The notes: generated by a model not told the origin, from the letters alone. A stretch of 35,156 nt of DNA from an uncultured Rhodospirillales bacterium (GCA_903823665.1 CAIJTR010000187.1:1-35156), one strand, 5' to 3'. Numbered from the stretch's first letter, positions 22,712 to 32,391 are shown. A program made the numbers and translations.

Positions 22712-23983
22712 ATGTTTGCGAATACGCTGAACGGCTGGCTGCACCAGAGAGGTATTCATTACGGCTGGGTTATGGTGGTGCTGACGTTCCTGACCATGCT
22801 CGCAACCGCAGCCGTCATGGGCCTGGTGGCCGTGATGATTTTGCCGTTAAAGTCAGAGTTTGGCTGGGAGACCGGCGATATTTCCGGCGCATTTGGCCTG
22901 CGCGTGTTGCTGTACGGGTGCGTTGCCCCATTCGCAGCGGCGTTCCTTGCGCGATATGGCGTCCGCCGCATGGTCAGCGTTGCTTTGATACTCGTGCTCA
23001 TTGGGCTTGCTGCGGCGTCTCAGGTTACCGCCGTCTGGCACCTTTGGGTAACTTGGGGTTTCATTGTGGGCTTGGCGACCGGACTAACCGCTCTCGTGCT
23101 GGGTGCCACGGTGGCTACGACGTGGTTCAGCGCCCGGCGCGGTTTGGTGGTGGGCCTGTTCACTGCTTCCAACGCCACCGGGCAGTTGCTGTTCTTGCCG
23201 ATTGCGGCCTGGATGACCGAGCATGCCGGCTGGCGGATTGCATTGGTGCCGCCATTGGTTGCGTGCACGTTGGCCTGGGCCCTTATGGTGCTGTTCGGCC
23301 GCGATCATCCAAGTGAACTCGGGCTCGCGCCATTTGGTGAAACCACCGTCGTGGCGGCCCCACCGCGTCCAACGGGCAACCCATTCAGCGCAAGCATTGC
23401 GGTTCTGGGCGAGGCCGTGTTTGTGCCGATGTTTTGGCTGCTGTTCGGTACATTTTTCGTGTGTGGGCTTTCAACGAGCGGCCTTGTGCAATCCCACTTC
23501 GTTCCGCTGTGCCATGATTTTGGCGTAGATGCCGGGGAAGCAACCGGATTGCTGGCGATCATCGGCGCGTTCGATTTCATTGGAACCATTGCATCGGGCT
23601 GGCTGTCTGACCGCTTCAACAATCGTAACCTGCTGTTTGCCTATTATGGGTTGCGGGGATTGAGCCTGATGGCCCTGCCCTACACGGATTTCTCGTTGTT
23701 GGGGCTTAGCGTGTTCGCTGTGTTCTACGGCCTGGACTGGGTGGCGACGGTTCCGCCGACGGTCCGCTTGGCGGCCAATGCGTTTGGACGCGTAAAGGCA
23801 CCAGTGGTATTTGGCTGGGTGTTCATGGGGCACCAGCTGGGCGGTGCGGTGGCAGTGGTTGGAGCCGGGATGACCCGTGACGCTTTGGGAAGCTACCTGC
23901 CAGCCTTCTTTGCCTCCGGTGTGCTTTGTATCGCTGCTGCATTGGCGGTGGTTTGGCATCGGCGGGAGAAGGCATTGGCGTAA
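22712..23983 (+). CDS. MFS transporter, oxalate/formate antiporter-like
   Basis: The protein has 423 residues from ATG 22712, with AGGAGA seven bases before it. The frame is open from 22619 but the upstream part is polar and lacks a ribosome-binding site. It has about 12 hydrophobic segments. The first is HYGWVMVVLTFLTMLATAAVMG, a typical start for the OFA-type monocarboxylate branch. ATTWFSARRGLVVGLFTASNATGQLLFLP is a conserved mid-N-terminal motif, and GWLSDRFNNRNLL is the loop between helices in the second half. The substrate is not predictable and is probably a small organic anion. Confidence 0.88.
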   Translation: MFANTLNGWLHQRGIHYGWVMVVLTFLTMLATAAVMGLVAVMILPLKSEFGWETGDISGAFGLRVLLYGCVAPFAAAFLARYGVRRMVSVALILVLIGLAAASQVTAVWHLWVTWGFIVGLATGLTALVLGATVATTWFSARRGLVVGLFTASNATGQLLFLPIAAWMTEHAGWRIALVPPLVACTLAWALMVLFGRDHPSELGLAPFGETTVVAAPPRPTGNPFSASIAVLGEAVFVPMFWLLFGTFFVCGLSTSGLVQSHFVPLCHDFGVDAGEATGLLAIIGAFDFIGTIASGWLSDRFNNRNLLFAYYGLRGLSLMALPYTDFSLLGLSVFAVFYGLDWVATVPPTVRLAANAFGRVKAPVVFGWVFMGHQLGGAVAVVGAGMTRDALGSYLPAFFASGVLCIAAALAVVWHRREKALA

Positions 23984-24052
23984 CCGGCTGTCACATATCG
24001 AGGAGGTTGTGGCATAGCGGGTACGTTCGTAGGAACCCGCTGTATGTAATGT

Positions 24053-26224
24053 GTGCATTTTCCACATTTCCACGTAATCTCACGCCAAACTGTGGATGTA
24101 CCAGATCACGTGGCGTCTCCCAATCGTCCTGATGCTGAGCGTTTGAAACTCCGGACCATCGCACTTGCGCTTATTTTTGCGAGTATCGCGATCTTTGTCG
24201 CAGCCGTAATCATCACCAACAATATCTCCGCTAAAGTGATGCAGCGCGCCGAAGACCGCGCTTTGGTCCGAATGCAGGGTTCGGCGGATGCACTTGCCGA
24301 CGAACTCCGCGAAAGACTGAACAGCCTTGGGGAGTTCAGCCGACTTGCGGCACTTACTATCTCGTTTACGCCAGATAGCGAGCCCCGGGCGCGGAGCCTT
24401 GCCGCACTGTCCAACGCCATTGAGGCTAGCCCGCTCTCAATTATGCATTTCCAGCTCTCGGATGCGGACGGGCGCAAAATTGTGGAGTTGGGCACCGAAC
24501 CTGCTGGGGATGTGGACGAGCCTGGCGTGATCGGTCTGGGGCGGCTTTGGCGAACGCCCACCAGGGCGCTGGCGCAGCATTACACCAGCCGATTGCCGGA
24601 AAAGCCCTCGCTCGTCGCCAGTGTGACGTTCGACCCGAATGCCCTTTCAGTCGCTCTGGCCCGCGCGCTGCCGCCTGATATTGGAAGCGATACGATAATT
24701 GTGTCAGCGATTGCGCGGTTGAGTGACGGTGTTCACGTGGCGCGCTCGAAAGAGCCTGAGCGGCTGGCGGATGCTGAAATTCCGATGACACCGGACGAGT
24801 TGACGCTGGTCCGCGCCGTGATGCGTCAGGCCCGCAAAATGGTCAGCCCCGTCACCGGGCTTGAGATATTGCTGGCACACCGCAGCCTTCCTGAACTTGA
24901 TCTTTCCATCGGGGCACTGGCACCCCGCAGCCAGTTGCTGGCGTCCTCGCTGGTCGAAGAGTTTAACATCCGGCTGATTGCGTTGATGACGCTGCCGGCG
25001 TGCCTGGGGTTGTCTGCGCTGGCACTGGCGCTGGAGAGCCGGCGCAGAGTGCAGTTGGCGAACACCGAAACTAGGCTGCAGGCGGAAGCCGAAGCAGCGG
25101 TTCGCGAAGAGCTGACCAATCTGGTAAGTTGTTCGCCGGCGATGTTGTATCGTGGACAGATCGACTCAGATGGCAAGTACATCCGGCATTTCATCACGCC
25201 GAACAGCCTGCCTGTGACCGGTTGGGAGCCGCAGGCGCTGAGCGACCCTGAGCGCGTTTGGAACCTGATGGCGGAAGAAGATCGCCATATTCGCCATACG
25301 AATTATGCGCGGGCGCTGCGGGAGGGCCGTGCATCGATCGATTACCGCTTTTTGCGGCCGGATGGCGGCTATTCGTGGCTGCGCAACGAGGCGGTTGTGA
25401 TCAAACGGCTTCCCAATGGTGGTGCGGATGTTGCGGGTGCAGTGACCAATATCAGCCACGAGCGTGAGCTAGCGGCATCGGCAGCGTTGCACAACCGCAT
25501 GGCCACGCTTGGTGAAATTGCAACATCACTGGCGCATGAGTTGACCCAGCCGGTGACCGTGATTGGCATGGCGGCGTCGATTGCGCAGTCGATGGCAGAG
25601 GATTGTGCGGCACCAGACGCTCTGCTGTCTCAGATCTCGGCCATTTTGCGGCAAACGGACCGGGCCGGTGAGATGATCCGGCATCTGCGCAGCTATGGGC
25701 ATGTTGAGGGCGGCGATTTGGCGGCGGTTGATCTTTCGCAGGCGGTGACCGGGGCAATGTCGCTTGCTGGTAGCCCGCTGCGCGAAGCCCGCGTCGAGGT
25801 CTCAATTGAATTGGATGAGCATGTGCCTCAAGTGGTGGCACGGATGGTTCAGGTTGAGCAGATCCTGGTCAACCTACTGATGAATGCGCGTGATGCATTG
25901 CGCGACGTGCCTGCGGAGCACAGGCACGTTCGGGTGTTCGCCACCGTCGGCGACAAGGTGCGCCTGAATGTTTGCGATAACGGCTCTGGGCTTTCAGCAG
26001 ACGTGAAGCGGCGGCTGTTCCAGGCCTTTTTCACCACCAAGCCACCTGGTCAGGGCACCGGCTTAGGTTTGTCACTGTGTCAAACAATGATGCACGGCTT
26101 TGGCGGCGACATCATTGCCGACAACACGCCTGATGGCACGATGTTCACGCTGGAATTCAAGCGGGCGACGGCGTTGCAACTTGTGCCACCCGAGACCAAG
26201 ACCGAGACAGCCGCCTCGGTCTGA
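24053..26224 (+). CDS. Membrane sensor histidine kinase with PAS domain
   Basis: The protein has up to 723 residues. The start is uncertain (GTG 24053, or GTG 24092 or 24110) and none has a clear ribosome-binding site. TM1 is at about 33-58 (TIALALIFASIAIFVAAVII). A periplasmic sensor region follows to about 303, then TM2 (IRLIALMTLPACLGLSALALAL). A PAS domain (YRGQIDSDGKYIRHFITPN) spans about 355-470. The dimerisation helix has LAHELTQPV with phospho-acceptor His 495. The N box is VNLLMNARDALRD, the G1 box DNGSGL, the F box FQAFFTTKPPG and the G2 box GTGLGLSLC. All catalytic motifs are intact. No response regulator lies next to it, so it is an orphan kinase. Confidence 0.93.
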   Translation: MHFPHFHVISRQTVDVPDHVASPNRPDAERLKLRTIALALIFASIAIFVAAVIITNNISAKVMQRAEDRALVRMQGSADALADELRERLNSLGEFSRLAALTISFTPDSEPRARSLAALSNAIEASPLSIMHFQLSDADGRKIVELGTEPAGDVDEPGVIGLGRLWRTPTRALAQHYTSRLPEKPSLVASVTFDPNALSVALARALPPDIGSDTIIVSAIARLSDGVHVARSKEPERLADAEIPMTPDELTLVRAVMRQARKMVSPVTGLEILLAHRSLPELDLSIGALAPRSQLLASSLVEEFNIRLIALMTLPACLGLSALALALESRRRVQLANTETRLQAEAEAAVREELTNLVSCSPAMLYRGQIDSDGKYIRHFITPNSLPVTGWEPQALSDPERVWNLMAEEDRHIRHTNYARALREGRASIDYRFLRPDGGYSWLRNEAVVIKRLPNGGADVAGAVTNISHERELAASAALHNRMATLGEIATSLAHELTQPVTVIGMAASIAQSMAEDCAAPDALLSQISAILRQTDRAGEMIRHLRSYGHVEGGDLAAVDLSQAVTGAMSLAGSPLREARVEVSIELDEHVPQVVARMVQVEQILVNLLMNARDALRDVPAEHRHVRVFATVGDKVRLNVCDNGSGLSADVKRRLFQAFFTTKPPGQGTGLGLSLCQTMMHGFGGDIIADNTPDGTMFTLEFKRATALQLVPPETKTETAASV

Positions 26225-26226
26225 TG

Positions 26227-28104
26227 TCAGGCTACGACTGAAGTGCGCTCTATCGAGGCACGCGCCCACGCGGCGGCTGCATCTTCGTCGAACAACTCGG
26301 TCAGCTTCTTCATCATGGTGCCGCCGAGTTCCTCTGCATCGACGATGGTGACGGCGCGCTTGTAGTAACGCGTGACGTCATGCCCGATGCCGATTGCGAC
26401 GAGTTCGACAGCGCGGCGGTCCTCGATTTCCTTGATAACGTCACGCAGGTGGCGTTCCAGGTAGTTGCCTGGATTGACCGATAGCGTGCTGTCATCGACG
26501 GGCGCACCGTCGCTGATGACCATGAGAATGCGGCGATGCTCGGGGCGCGCGAGAATGCGGCGGTAGGCCCAGAGCAAGGCTTCGCCGTCGATGTTTTCCT
26601 TGAGCAAGCCCTCGCGCAGCATGAGGCCAAGGTTCTTGCGACTGCGGCGCCACGGGCTGTCCGCAGATTTGTAGATGATGTGGCGCAGGTCGTTGAGGCG
26701 GCCGGGGTTGCGCGGCTTGCCTTCCTGCACCCAACGCTCACGCGATTGGCCGCCTTTCCAGGCGCGAGTGGTGAAGCCGAGGACTTCGGTTTTGACCGCG
26801 CAGCGTTCGAGCGTGCGGGCGAGAATATCCCCACACATGGCGGCGACAGTGATGGGGCGACCGCGCATGGAGCCGCTGTTGTCGATCAAGAGCGTGACGA
26901 CGGTGTCACGGAATTCGGTATCGCGCTCGTGCTTGTAGGAGAGCGCCATCATCGGGTTGACGATGACGCGGGCGAGACGGCCGGCGTCGAGCTGGCCTTC
27001 TTCGAGATCGAAGTCCCATGCGCGGGTCTGTTGCGCCATCAGACGACGCTGCAGGCGGTTGGCGAGCTTGGCGACGACGCCCTGGAGATGCTGGAGTTGC
27101 GTGTCAAGATGCTGGCGCAGGCGAGCGAGTTCGTCGGCATCACACAGATCAGAGGCGTCGATTTCCTCGTCGAATTGGCGAGTGTAGGGGCGGTAGCTTG
27201 CCTCTGGATCACCACTTGGCTTTTCACGGCGTGGCTGCGGGCCACCGGGACGGTCGTCACCTTCGGCGGCGGCGCTGTCATCGTCGGCTTCTTCGCCAGC
27301 TTCGTCGTCGGCGGCTTCGCCTTCCATTTGCTCAGGCTGGGCACCGAGCATCGACTCGGCTTCGGATTGCGATTGCCCCTCGCCTTCCTGGTTCTGGTCC
27401 TGCTGTCCGGCCTGTTCACCCTCGTCATCGCTGGTGTCATCGGACGGATCGGGCTCGGCATCGACTTCGGCCTCGGCGAGGTCGAGGGCGGCGAGCAACT
27501 TGCGGGCGGAACGGGTGAATGCGGATTGATCACCCGCATTCGTAGCCATTTCGTTGAGCGCGTTATCGGCCAGATCGCCGATTGTGCTGCGCCAAAGGTC
27601 CAGCACGCGGGTGGCTGATTTTGGCGCGGCTTGGCCTGACATGCGCTCACGGGCGAGGAGACCGAGGGCAGCCGCGATCGGCAGCTGATCCTTGCGGGTC
27701 ATCCGGTCGTAGCCCTCGCTTTCGCAGGTTTCTGCGAGCTTGGCGTGGAGGTTGGCTGCGATGCCGGCCATGTTGGTGGAGCCGATCACCTCCACTCGGG
27801 CCTGTTCGAGAGCGTCATAAACGTCCCGCGCCTCACGACGGCTGGGCATGCGGGCGTTGTGGACGTTGTCGTCGTGATGCTTCAGGCGCAAAGCAAGCGC
27901 GTCAGCGGCACCACGCAGGCGCGCCATTTCGGCGGGTGGCAAGGCGCGGGTCGGCAAAGGAAGCCGGGCGCGCTTGCCAGCCAAGCCGGACGGCCCCGGC
28001 TGATAAGCAACCTGGACCTCGGCGCTGCCGGCCACTGCACGCAGAGCGCTTGCAGTGGCCTTTTTGAAGTCTTCGGAACGCGTTGCGTCCTTCTTATCAG
28101 ACAC
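26227..28104 (-). CDS. cobT: Cobaltochelatase subunit CobT
   Basis: The 625-residue subunit of the aerobic cobalt chelatase (CobNST) acts with CobS to drive cobalt insertion into hydrogenobyrinic acid a,c-diamide. The N-terminal 200 residues are helical. Residues about 220-300 are very acidic ([15 protein letters not shown] and [14 protein letters not shown]). The C-terminal von Willebrand A domain carries the MIDAS motif [11 protein letters not shown] near residues 405-410 and later [11 protein letters not shown]. Length and order are typical. It begins 6 bases after the cobS stop, and its stop is only 2 bases from that of the convergent kinase gene. CobN is not visible. Confidence 0.96.
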   Translation of the reverse strand: MSDKKDATRSEDFKKATASALRAVAGSAEVQVAYQPGPSGLAGKRARLPLPTRALPPAEMARLRGAADALALRLKHHDDNVHNARMPSRREARDVYDALEQARVEVIGSTNMAGIAANLHAKLAETCESEGYDRMTRKDQLPIAAALGLLARERMSGQAAPKSATRVLDLWRSTIGDLADNALNEMATNAGDQSAFTRSARKLLAALDLAEAEVDAEPDPSDDTSDDEGEQAGQQDQNQEGEGQSQSEAESMLGAQPEQMEGEAADDEAGEEADDDSAAAEGDDRPGGPQPRREKPSGDPEASYRPYTRQFDEEIDASDLCDADELARLRQHLDTQLQHLQGVVAKLANRLQRRLMAQQTRAWDFDLEEGQLDAGRLARVIVNPMMALSYKHERDTEFRDTVVTLLIDNSGSMRGRPITVAAMCGDILARTLERCAVKTEVLGFTTRAWKGGQSRERWVQEGKPRNPGRLNDLRHIIYKSADSPWRRSRKNLGLMLREGLLKENIDGEALLWAYRRILARPEHRRILMVISDGAPVDDSTLSVNPGNYLERHLRDVIKEIEDRRAVELVAIGIGHDVTRYYKRAVTIVDAEELGGTMMKKLTELFDEDAAAAWARASIERTSVVA

Positions 28105-28110
28105 GATTGG

Positions 28111-29118
28111 CTAGCCTTTGCGCACCATGTTTCCAGTCGGCAGCTCTTCGTTGAAGCAACGCTGGTAATATTCAGCCACCGTCGAGCGTTCGGCCTCGTC
28201 GCATTTGTTGAGGAACGAGAGGCGGAAGGCAAAGCCGATATCGTTGAAGATTTTGGTGTTTTCTGCCCAGGTGATGACCGTCCGGGGACTCATAACGGTG
28301 GAGATGTCACCGTTGATGAAGCCGGCACGAGTGAGGTCGGCCAGGGCCACCATGCTCTCAATGCGCTTTTTGGCGGCTTTGTCCGTCGCGTCCGTGCCCA
28401 TTTTGGCCATGACGATGTCAGTCTCCTGACCGTGCGGCAGGTAGTTCAACGTGGCAACGATGTTCCAGCGGTCCATCTGGCCTTGGTTGATCTGCTGTGT
28501 GCCGTGGTAGAGGCCGGTGGTGTCACCCAGGCCCACCGTGTTGGCAGTGGCGAACAGGCGGAAGCCCGGGTGCGGGCGGATGACCTTGTTCTGGTCGAGC
28601 AGAGTGAGCTTGCCCTCCACTTCCAGCACGCGCTGGATGACAAACATCACGTCCGGCCGGCCTGCGTCATACTCATCGAACACCAGGGCGCAGGAGTGCT
28701 GCAGCGCCCACGGCAGGATGCCTTCGCGGAATTCGGTGATCTGCTTGCCGTCCTTGAGGACGATAGCGTCTTTGCCGATCAGATCAATACGGCTGATGTG
28801 GCTGTCGAGGTTGACGCGGATGCAGGGCCAGTTGAGGCGCGCTGCAACCTGCTCGATATGGGTGGATTTGCCGGTGCCGTGGTAGCCCTGGATCATCACG
28901 CGGCGGTTGAACGCAAAGCCTGCGAGAATGGCCAGCGTGGTGTCGCGGTCAAACTTATAGGTTGGGTCAACATCCGGCACGTGCTCCGTGCGGATGGAGA
29001 AGCCCGGCACGTGCAGATCGGAGTCGATGCCGAACGTGGCGCGCACGTCCAACGTGATGTCGGGCATCGAAATGGCCGAGGTGGGCGTGGGGCTGGCAGA
29101 GAGAGCGGCATCGTTCAT
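28111..29118 (-). CDS. cobS: Cobaltochelatase subunit CobS (AAA+ ATPase)
   Basis: The 335-residue AAA+ ATPase has Walker [10 protein letters not shown] (residues 78-86) and Walker [11 protein letters not shown] (Asp 148, Glu 149). The N-terminal start MNDAALS is preceded by a weak AGGA. With CobT it forms a two-tier ring that powers cobalt insertion by CobN. The sequence [36 protein letters not shown] is the conserved sensor region. The gene is directly upstream of cobT and downstream of the J-domain gene, the usual alphaproteobacterial order. Confidence 0.96.
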   Translation of the reverse strand: MNDAALSASPTPTSAISMPDITLDVRATFGIDSDLHVPGFSIRTEHVPDVDPTYKFDRDTTLAILAGFAFNRRVMIQGYHGTGKSTHIEQVAARLNWPCIRVNLDSHISRIDLIGKDAIVLKDGKQITEFREGILPWALQHSCALVFDEYDAGRPDVMFVIQRVLEVEGKLTLLDQNKVIRPHPGFRLFATANTVGLGDTTGLYHGTQQINQGQMDRWNIVATLNYLPHGQETDIVMAKMGTDATDKAAKKRIESMVALADLTRAGFINGDISTVMSPRTVITWAENTKIFNDIGFAFRLSFLNKCDEAERSTVAEYYQRCFNEELPTGNMVRKG

Positions 29119-29201
29119 CGAGCATAGGTCCTGTGCGTCAATTCCGGGATGATACGCCCGGGTTTTCCAGATGGGTAGTGCAGCCTGACAATCGTACGGT
29201 C

Positions 29202-29789
29202 TTAACCCGTCGCTGCCTGCGGTTCAGCGGTGAGGCGGACGCGAATGGCGGCGTAGGCGAGGTTGATGTTCTTTAGTTTCTCTTCCGAGGCAAGATCGCC
29301 GCCATTGGCGTCGGGATGGTGGCGCTTGGCGAGTTCCTTGTAGCGGGCCTTCAACATGTCCAGCGTGACGGGCCAGTCGAGGCCCAGCGTTGCCATGGGC
29401 TCGCGCAGATCGGTCGGCATGATGTCCGCGGCGGGCGGTGCTTTGTTGCGCGCGCCAAGACCGGCGTTGAGGACATGGTTCGGATCGCGCAGCATTTGCT
29501 CGTCGATATGCCCACCCAAATGACCGAGAGGCCAGGTTGGGCGTTGCCAAGCGGTGTCGGCGCGGAGTTGCGCCTCGATTTGACCGGGCGTCATGCCTTT
29601 GTAGAAATCCCACCCCGCATTGTAAGCACGGACGTGATCGAGGCAGAACCAGAAGTACTGGTTCAGCGCGGTGCGCGATTTTGGTGCCCGGTATTCTCCG
29701 AGGTTAGGGCAGCCGGCGATGTCGCAACTATGACCCGGTGCTGCCGGATCTGGCGCGTAGGCGCGCGGTCGGGGTGTGCTGCGGGTCAT
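29202..29789 (-). CDS. J-domain protein upstream of cobST
   Basis: The protein has 195 residues. The C-terminal J domain (about residues 125-185) begins [32 protein letters not shown] and keeps the HPD triad that stimulates DnaK. The N-terminal part is conserved in this gene family in alphaproteobacteria and has [17 protein letters not shown], then [13 protein letters not shown]. The Cys and His residues (C..C, then C..H) could bind a metal. It is probably a specialised Hsp70 co-chaperone. The genomic link with cobS and cobT is common, but a role in chelatase assembly is inference. Confidence 0.88.
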   Translation of the reverse strand: MTRSTPRPRAYAPDPAAPGHSCDIAGCPNLGEYRAPKSRTALNQYFWFCLDHVRAYNAGWDFYKGMTPGQIEAQLRADTAWQRPTWPLGHLGGHIDEQMLRDPNHVLNAGLGARNKAPPAADIMPTDLREPMATLGLDWPVTLDMLKARYKELAKRHHPDANGGDLASEEKLKNINLAYAAIRVRLTAEPQAATG

Positions 29790-29839
29790 GGTTCGGTTAT
29801 GTGCGGGTGATCGGGTGGATGGAAAGAGGAGAAATGCAA

Positions 29840-30106
29840 ATGGATCGAAAGCAGCGGATTGAGGCGGCCTTGCAGGCGGGTTTTGCGCCGACGGAGTTGA
29901 GGGTGATCGATGAAAGCGCCCTGCACGCCGGACATGCCGGTGCCCGCGAGGGAGGGCAGACGCATTACCAGGTGATGATGGTGTCTGACCGGTTCACGTC
30001 GCTTGGCCGCTTGGCTCGGTCGCGCGCGGTGCATGAGGCGCTGGCGGCTGAATTTGCCGGCGGTTTACATGCCCTATCATTAAATTTACGAGCACCCAGC
30101 GAATAG
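29840..30106 (+). CDS. bolA: BolA family protein
   Basis: The protein has 88 residues from ATG 29840, seven bases after GAGGAGA. ATGs at 29819 and 29834 are possible but worse placed. The fold signature is RIEAALQAGFAPTELRVIDES, HAGH, THYQVMMVSDRFTSLGRLARSRAVHEALAAEF. BolA proteins work with monothiol glutaredoxins in iron-sulphur cluster handling. The gene is divergent from the J-domain gene across 50 bases, a common alphaproteobacterial arrangement. Confidence 0.92.
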   Translation: MDRKQRIEAALQAGFAPTELRVIDESALHAGHAGAREGGQTHYQVMMVSDRFTSLGRLARSRAVHEALAAEFAGGLHALSLNLRAPSE

Positions 30107-30186
30107 CAAGTTCACACCTGTAAATAGAAAAGATGAAAAACATACCATTGTATATTTTTGAAAAACCGGCTTCCACCTCAAGAATT

Positions 30187-30206
30187 TGTTTACTATTTAA
30201 TAAACA
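30187..30206. promoter_or_regulatory. Inverted repeat before RHH gene, candidate operator
   Basis: TGTTTA and TAAACA form a perfect 6-bp inverted repeat with an 8-base AT-rich centre, ending 31 bases before the GTG start of the ribbon-helix-helix gene. Many RHH proteins repress their own gene at such sites. No experiment supports it here. Confidence 0.35.
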
Positions 30207-30237
30207 TATTGGATGCCTATAGAGACGGGAGGCTGGC

Positions 30238-30540
30238 GTGGGTGAGAGCCGATTGGTGAACCGAAACGTCACTTCGGCCGGTGGGCGGACGAGTATTCGC
30301 CTTGAACCGGAACTTTGGGATGCGCTTGGCGAGATTTGCCGTCGTGAGAACATGACGCTGACCGAAGCCATTCGCATGATTGAGCGGGTATCACGGAGTT
30401 CCGGTGTGGCCGGTGGCCGCACAAGCGCTGTGCGGGTTCACATCGTATCGTATTTCCGTGACGCCGCGACCGATCATGGTCATGCGCAGGCGGGACATGG
30501 CCACGTCACGACGAACGGGATGATGAGCGCAAATAGCTGA
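30238..30540 (+). CDS. Ribbon-helix-helix domain protein
   Basis: The protein has 100 residues from GTG 30238, with GGGAGG five bases before. Residues about 17-50 (RTSIRLEPELWDALGEICRRENMTLTEAIRMIE) match the RHH_4-type DNA-binding domain: a beta strand, then two helices. The later part is His-rich (HGHAQAGHGHVTTNG) and might bind metal, but no partner is known. It is probably a small transcriptional regulator. Its targets cannot be predicted. Confidence 0.8.
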   Translation: MGESRLVNRNVTSAGGRTSIRLEPELWDALGEICRRENMTLTEAIRMIERVSRSSGVAGGRTSAVRVHIVSYFRDAATDHGHAQAGHGHVTTNGMMSANS

Positions 30541-30547
30541 TTTTGGC

Positions 30548-30575
30548 TGGCGAACGCTATTTAAGGCGTCCGCCA
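30548..30575. terminator. Hairpin between convergent RHH and lipoprotein genes
   Basis: TGGCGAACGC pairs with GCGTCCGCCA with one mismatch (10 positions) around an 8-base loop. The hairpin lies between the two convergent stop codons. The T-run is weak on both strands, so it may be a poor or Rho-assisted terminator. Confidence 0.5.
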
Positions 30576-30582
30576 CATCGCG

Positions 30583-30828
30583 TTATTTGCCCTTCGCCGC
30601 AGCGATCAGAGCATCTTCATCCTGGAAACCGTAGTAAGTCAGCTCCTGAACGCAGGCGTTGACCTCCTGGACCACGCTGTTGGTCGTCAGCACATTGTAG
30701 CGATCAGACTTACACGTGGCAGCGACCCCGGAGCGTGGGTCAACCATGCGCACTTCCTTGTAGCGGCCACAGCCAGAGAGGGCGGCCAGAGAGATCAAAA
30801 ACAGTGCGGCACGGCCGGCTTTGGTCAT
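30583..30828 (-). CDS. Small outer-membrane lipoprotein
   Basis: The protein has 81 residues from ATG 30828, with GAGGA eight bases before it. The frame runs upstream but without a ribosome-binding site. A lipoprotein signal peptide (MTKAGRAALFLISLAALSGC) gives a lipobox LSGC with lipidated Cys 20. The mature part is short: EVRMVDPRSGVAATCKSDRY, then EVNACVQELTYYGFQ, with two Cys that could form a disulphide. The family is not named. Similar small lipoproteins are recalled from Acetobacteraceae. It has no obvious operon partner. Confidence 0.75.
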   Translation of the reverse strand: MTKAGRAALFLISLAALSGCGRYKEVRMVDPRSGVAATCKSDRYNVLTTNSVVQEVNACVQELTYYGFQDEDALIAAAKGK

Positions 30829-31202
30829 ATGTATTTTCCTCATCGGACGGCGGATCGGGCCAAAGGTGCCACGAGACCGCGTGTGCGTTCGATATCGTAT
30901 TCCTGAGTGAAACCAAAGCCAGCATGTCCACGACGCACTGCCGACCGTTTTGAGCGCGGAATCGGTTGAGAAATTTCTCTGCGTGATGTTCGATCTGCAG
31001 GGGTGTTGACTTGCATGATTTCTATATGGGTCTGGGGTGCATTTTTTCATTTCTTCTGGCCCAATTGATGGTATGCCGGGAGCGTAAATGTGTGTGCGCC
31101 AGTTCACAGACGCTTGGCACACATGGTTTGCTATTTATGATGCCGTGCAGGAGCGCGATGCCTGAGTGACTGATCGGGCAACACTCTCGGAGAACTTCGT
31201 TG
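30829..31202. other. Intergenic control region of lipoprotein and RND operon
   Basis: This stretch is 374 bases between divergent genes. No coding frame is convincing. A hexamer TTGACT near 31,005 is not followed by a good -10 element at the proper distance. An imperfect inverted repeat (ATGTGTG with CCA, then TGGCACACAT, at 31,088-31,124) is 78 bases before the adaptor start and could be a regulator site, as efflux operons often have. Confidence 0.4.
31088..31124. promoter_or_regulatory. Imperfect inverted repeat upstream of the RND operon
   Basis: The left arm ATGTGTG plus CCA (31,088-31,094 and 31,099-31,101) matches the reverse complement of TGGCACACAT (31,115-31,124), with a 4-base insertion in the left arm. 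It is a possible operator for a local regulator. No regulator gene is adjacent in the window. Confidence 0.28.
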
Positions 31203-32327
31203 ATGCTGGCTCGAGGGTGTTTTTTCGACCGATTGTCCCGTAACGTATTGATTTTGGTTGGCTTGACAGCCGCCGCACCGAGTCTGGCACTTGCCCAGGC
31301 GGGTGGCGGCGTGCCTGTGACGGTGAGCAAGCCAAGCTATCAGGATGTGCCAGTCTACCTTAAGGGCCTTGGGCTGGTGGCGGCGTCGAATACTGTGGTG
31401 CTGCATCCCCGGGTGGATGGCACGCTTGACCGCGTGCTGTTCAATGAGGGCGATGAGGTTAAAGCAGGCGCATTGCTCGCGGTGATTGACCCCCGCCCTT
31501 ATCAGGCTGTGCTGGACCAAGTGGTCGCCAAGAAGGCGAGCGATGAGGCGTCGCTGACAAATGCTCGTCAGAGCCTGGGTCGATCTACCCAGCTGGCACG
31601 CAATCAATTTGAGACACAGGCGACCGTTGACAATAATGTGGCCTCAGTTGCGCAGCTTACTGCAGCGATCAAGGGTGATGAGGCGAACATTGCAGCGGCA
31701 AGGCTGAATTTGGAGTTCACCCAGATCACCGCCCCGTTCGACGGGCGTGTTGGATTGCGGCTGACGGACCCTGGCAGCTTTATTCGTGCGGCTGACAACA
31801 CCAGCCCAGGCATTGCAACGCTGAGCGCCATTCATCCTGTGACGGTGACGTTCACGCTGCCGCAGGACCGGCTTGGGCAAATCATCACGGCAATGAGCAA
31901 GGGCAAGCCCAGCGTTCTGACATCCACCGCCGACGACAAGACTCAGCTTTCGACCGGCAAAATGCTGACAATCGACAACACGATCGACACCACAACAGGC
32001 ACGATCAAGGTGAAGGCGATATTCGACAACACGGACAGTAAGCTCTGGCCCGGACAATTCCTCAATGCGAGGATGCTGGTTGATGTCCGACAGCATGCTT
32101 TGACTGTGCCTACATCAGCTATCCTGCGAGGTCAGCTGGGAATGTATGTCTACACCATTCAGCCAGACCAGACGGCAAAGTCTGTTCCGGTTGAGGTGGT
32201 GCAAGACACGGGGAATATTGCCGTTGTTTCGAGTGGCCTTACCGGCACCGAGACGGTTGTGGTGGCCGGGCAGTCCAGGCTTGCAAACGGCAGCAAGGTG
32301 CAAGCCACGAACGCTCCCGGTAGCTGA
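31203..32327 (+). CDS. RND efflux periplasmic adaptor (MFP, MdtA-like)
   Basis: The protein has 374 residues from ATG 31203, with GGAGA nine bases before. A TTG at 31200 is an alternative. A signal peptide with VLILVGLTAAAPSLALAQA is cleaved near residue 32. The lipoyl-like part has VVLHPRVDGTLDRVLFNEGDEVKAGALLAVIDPRPYQ. It is followed by a helical hairpin (DQVVAKKASDEASLTNARQSLG) and a beta-barrel with LEFTQITAPFDGRVGLRL. It links the inner-membrane pump to an outer-membrane TolC-like channel. The pump gene is 64 bases downstream. Confidence 0.92.
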   Translation: MLARGCFFDRLSRNVLILVGLTAAAPSLALAQAGGGVPVTVSKPSYQDVPVYLKGLGLVAASNTVVLHPRVDGTLDRVLFNEGDEVKAGALLAVIDPRPYQAVLDQVVAKKASDEASLTNARQSLGRSTQLARNQFETQATVDNNVASVAQLTAAIKGDEANIAAARLNLEFTQITAPFDGRVGLRLTDPGSFIRAADNTSPGIATLSAIHPVTVTFTLPQDRLGQIITAMSKGKPSVLTSTADDKTQLSTGKMLTIDNTIDTTTGTIKVKAIFDNTDSKLWPGQFLNARMLVDVRQHALTVPTSAILRGQLGMYVYTIQPDQTAKSVPVEVVQDTGNIAVVSSGLTGTETVVVAGQSRLANGSKVQATNAPGS

Positions 32328-32391
32328 AGACTCTATGTAAGACTCGAATGGTATCCTCCACTCACATCGCCCAATTGATCGGTCGAATGAT

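Noticed and set aside
24016-24041. AGCGGGT/ACCCGCT hairpin after the MFS gene as terminator
   Set aside because: The stem is only 7 bp with a 12-base loop and no T-run, so it is too weak to call.
26536-27618. 360-codon open frame on the + strand
   Set aside because: It is antisense to cobT. The acidic repeats of cobT give hydrophobic-looking runs on the other strand, but no gene is supported.
27745-29127. 460-codon open frame on the + strand
   Set aside because: It lies entirely antisense to cobS and cobT, has no ribosome-binding site, and its translation shows no family features. High-GC codon use of the real genes explains the open frame.
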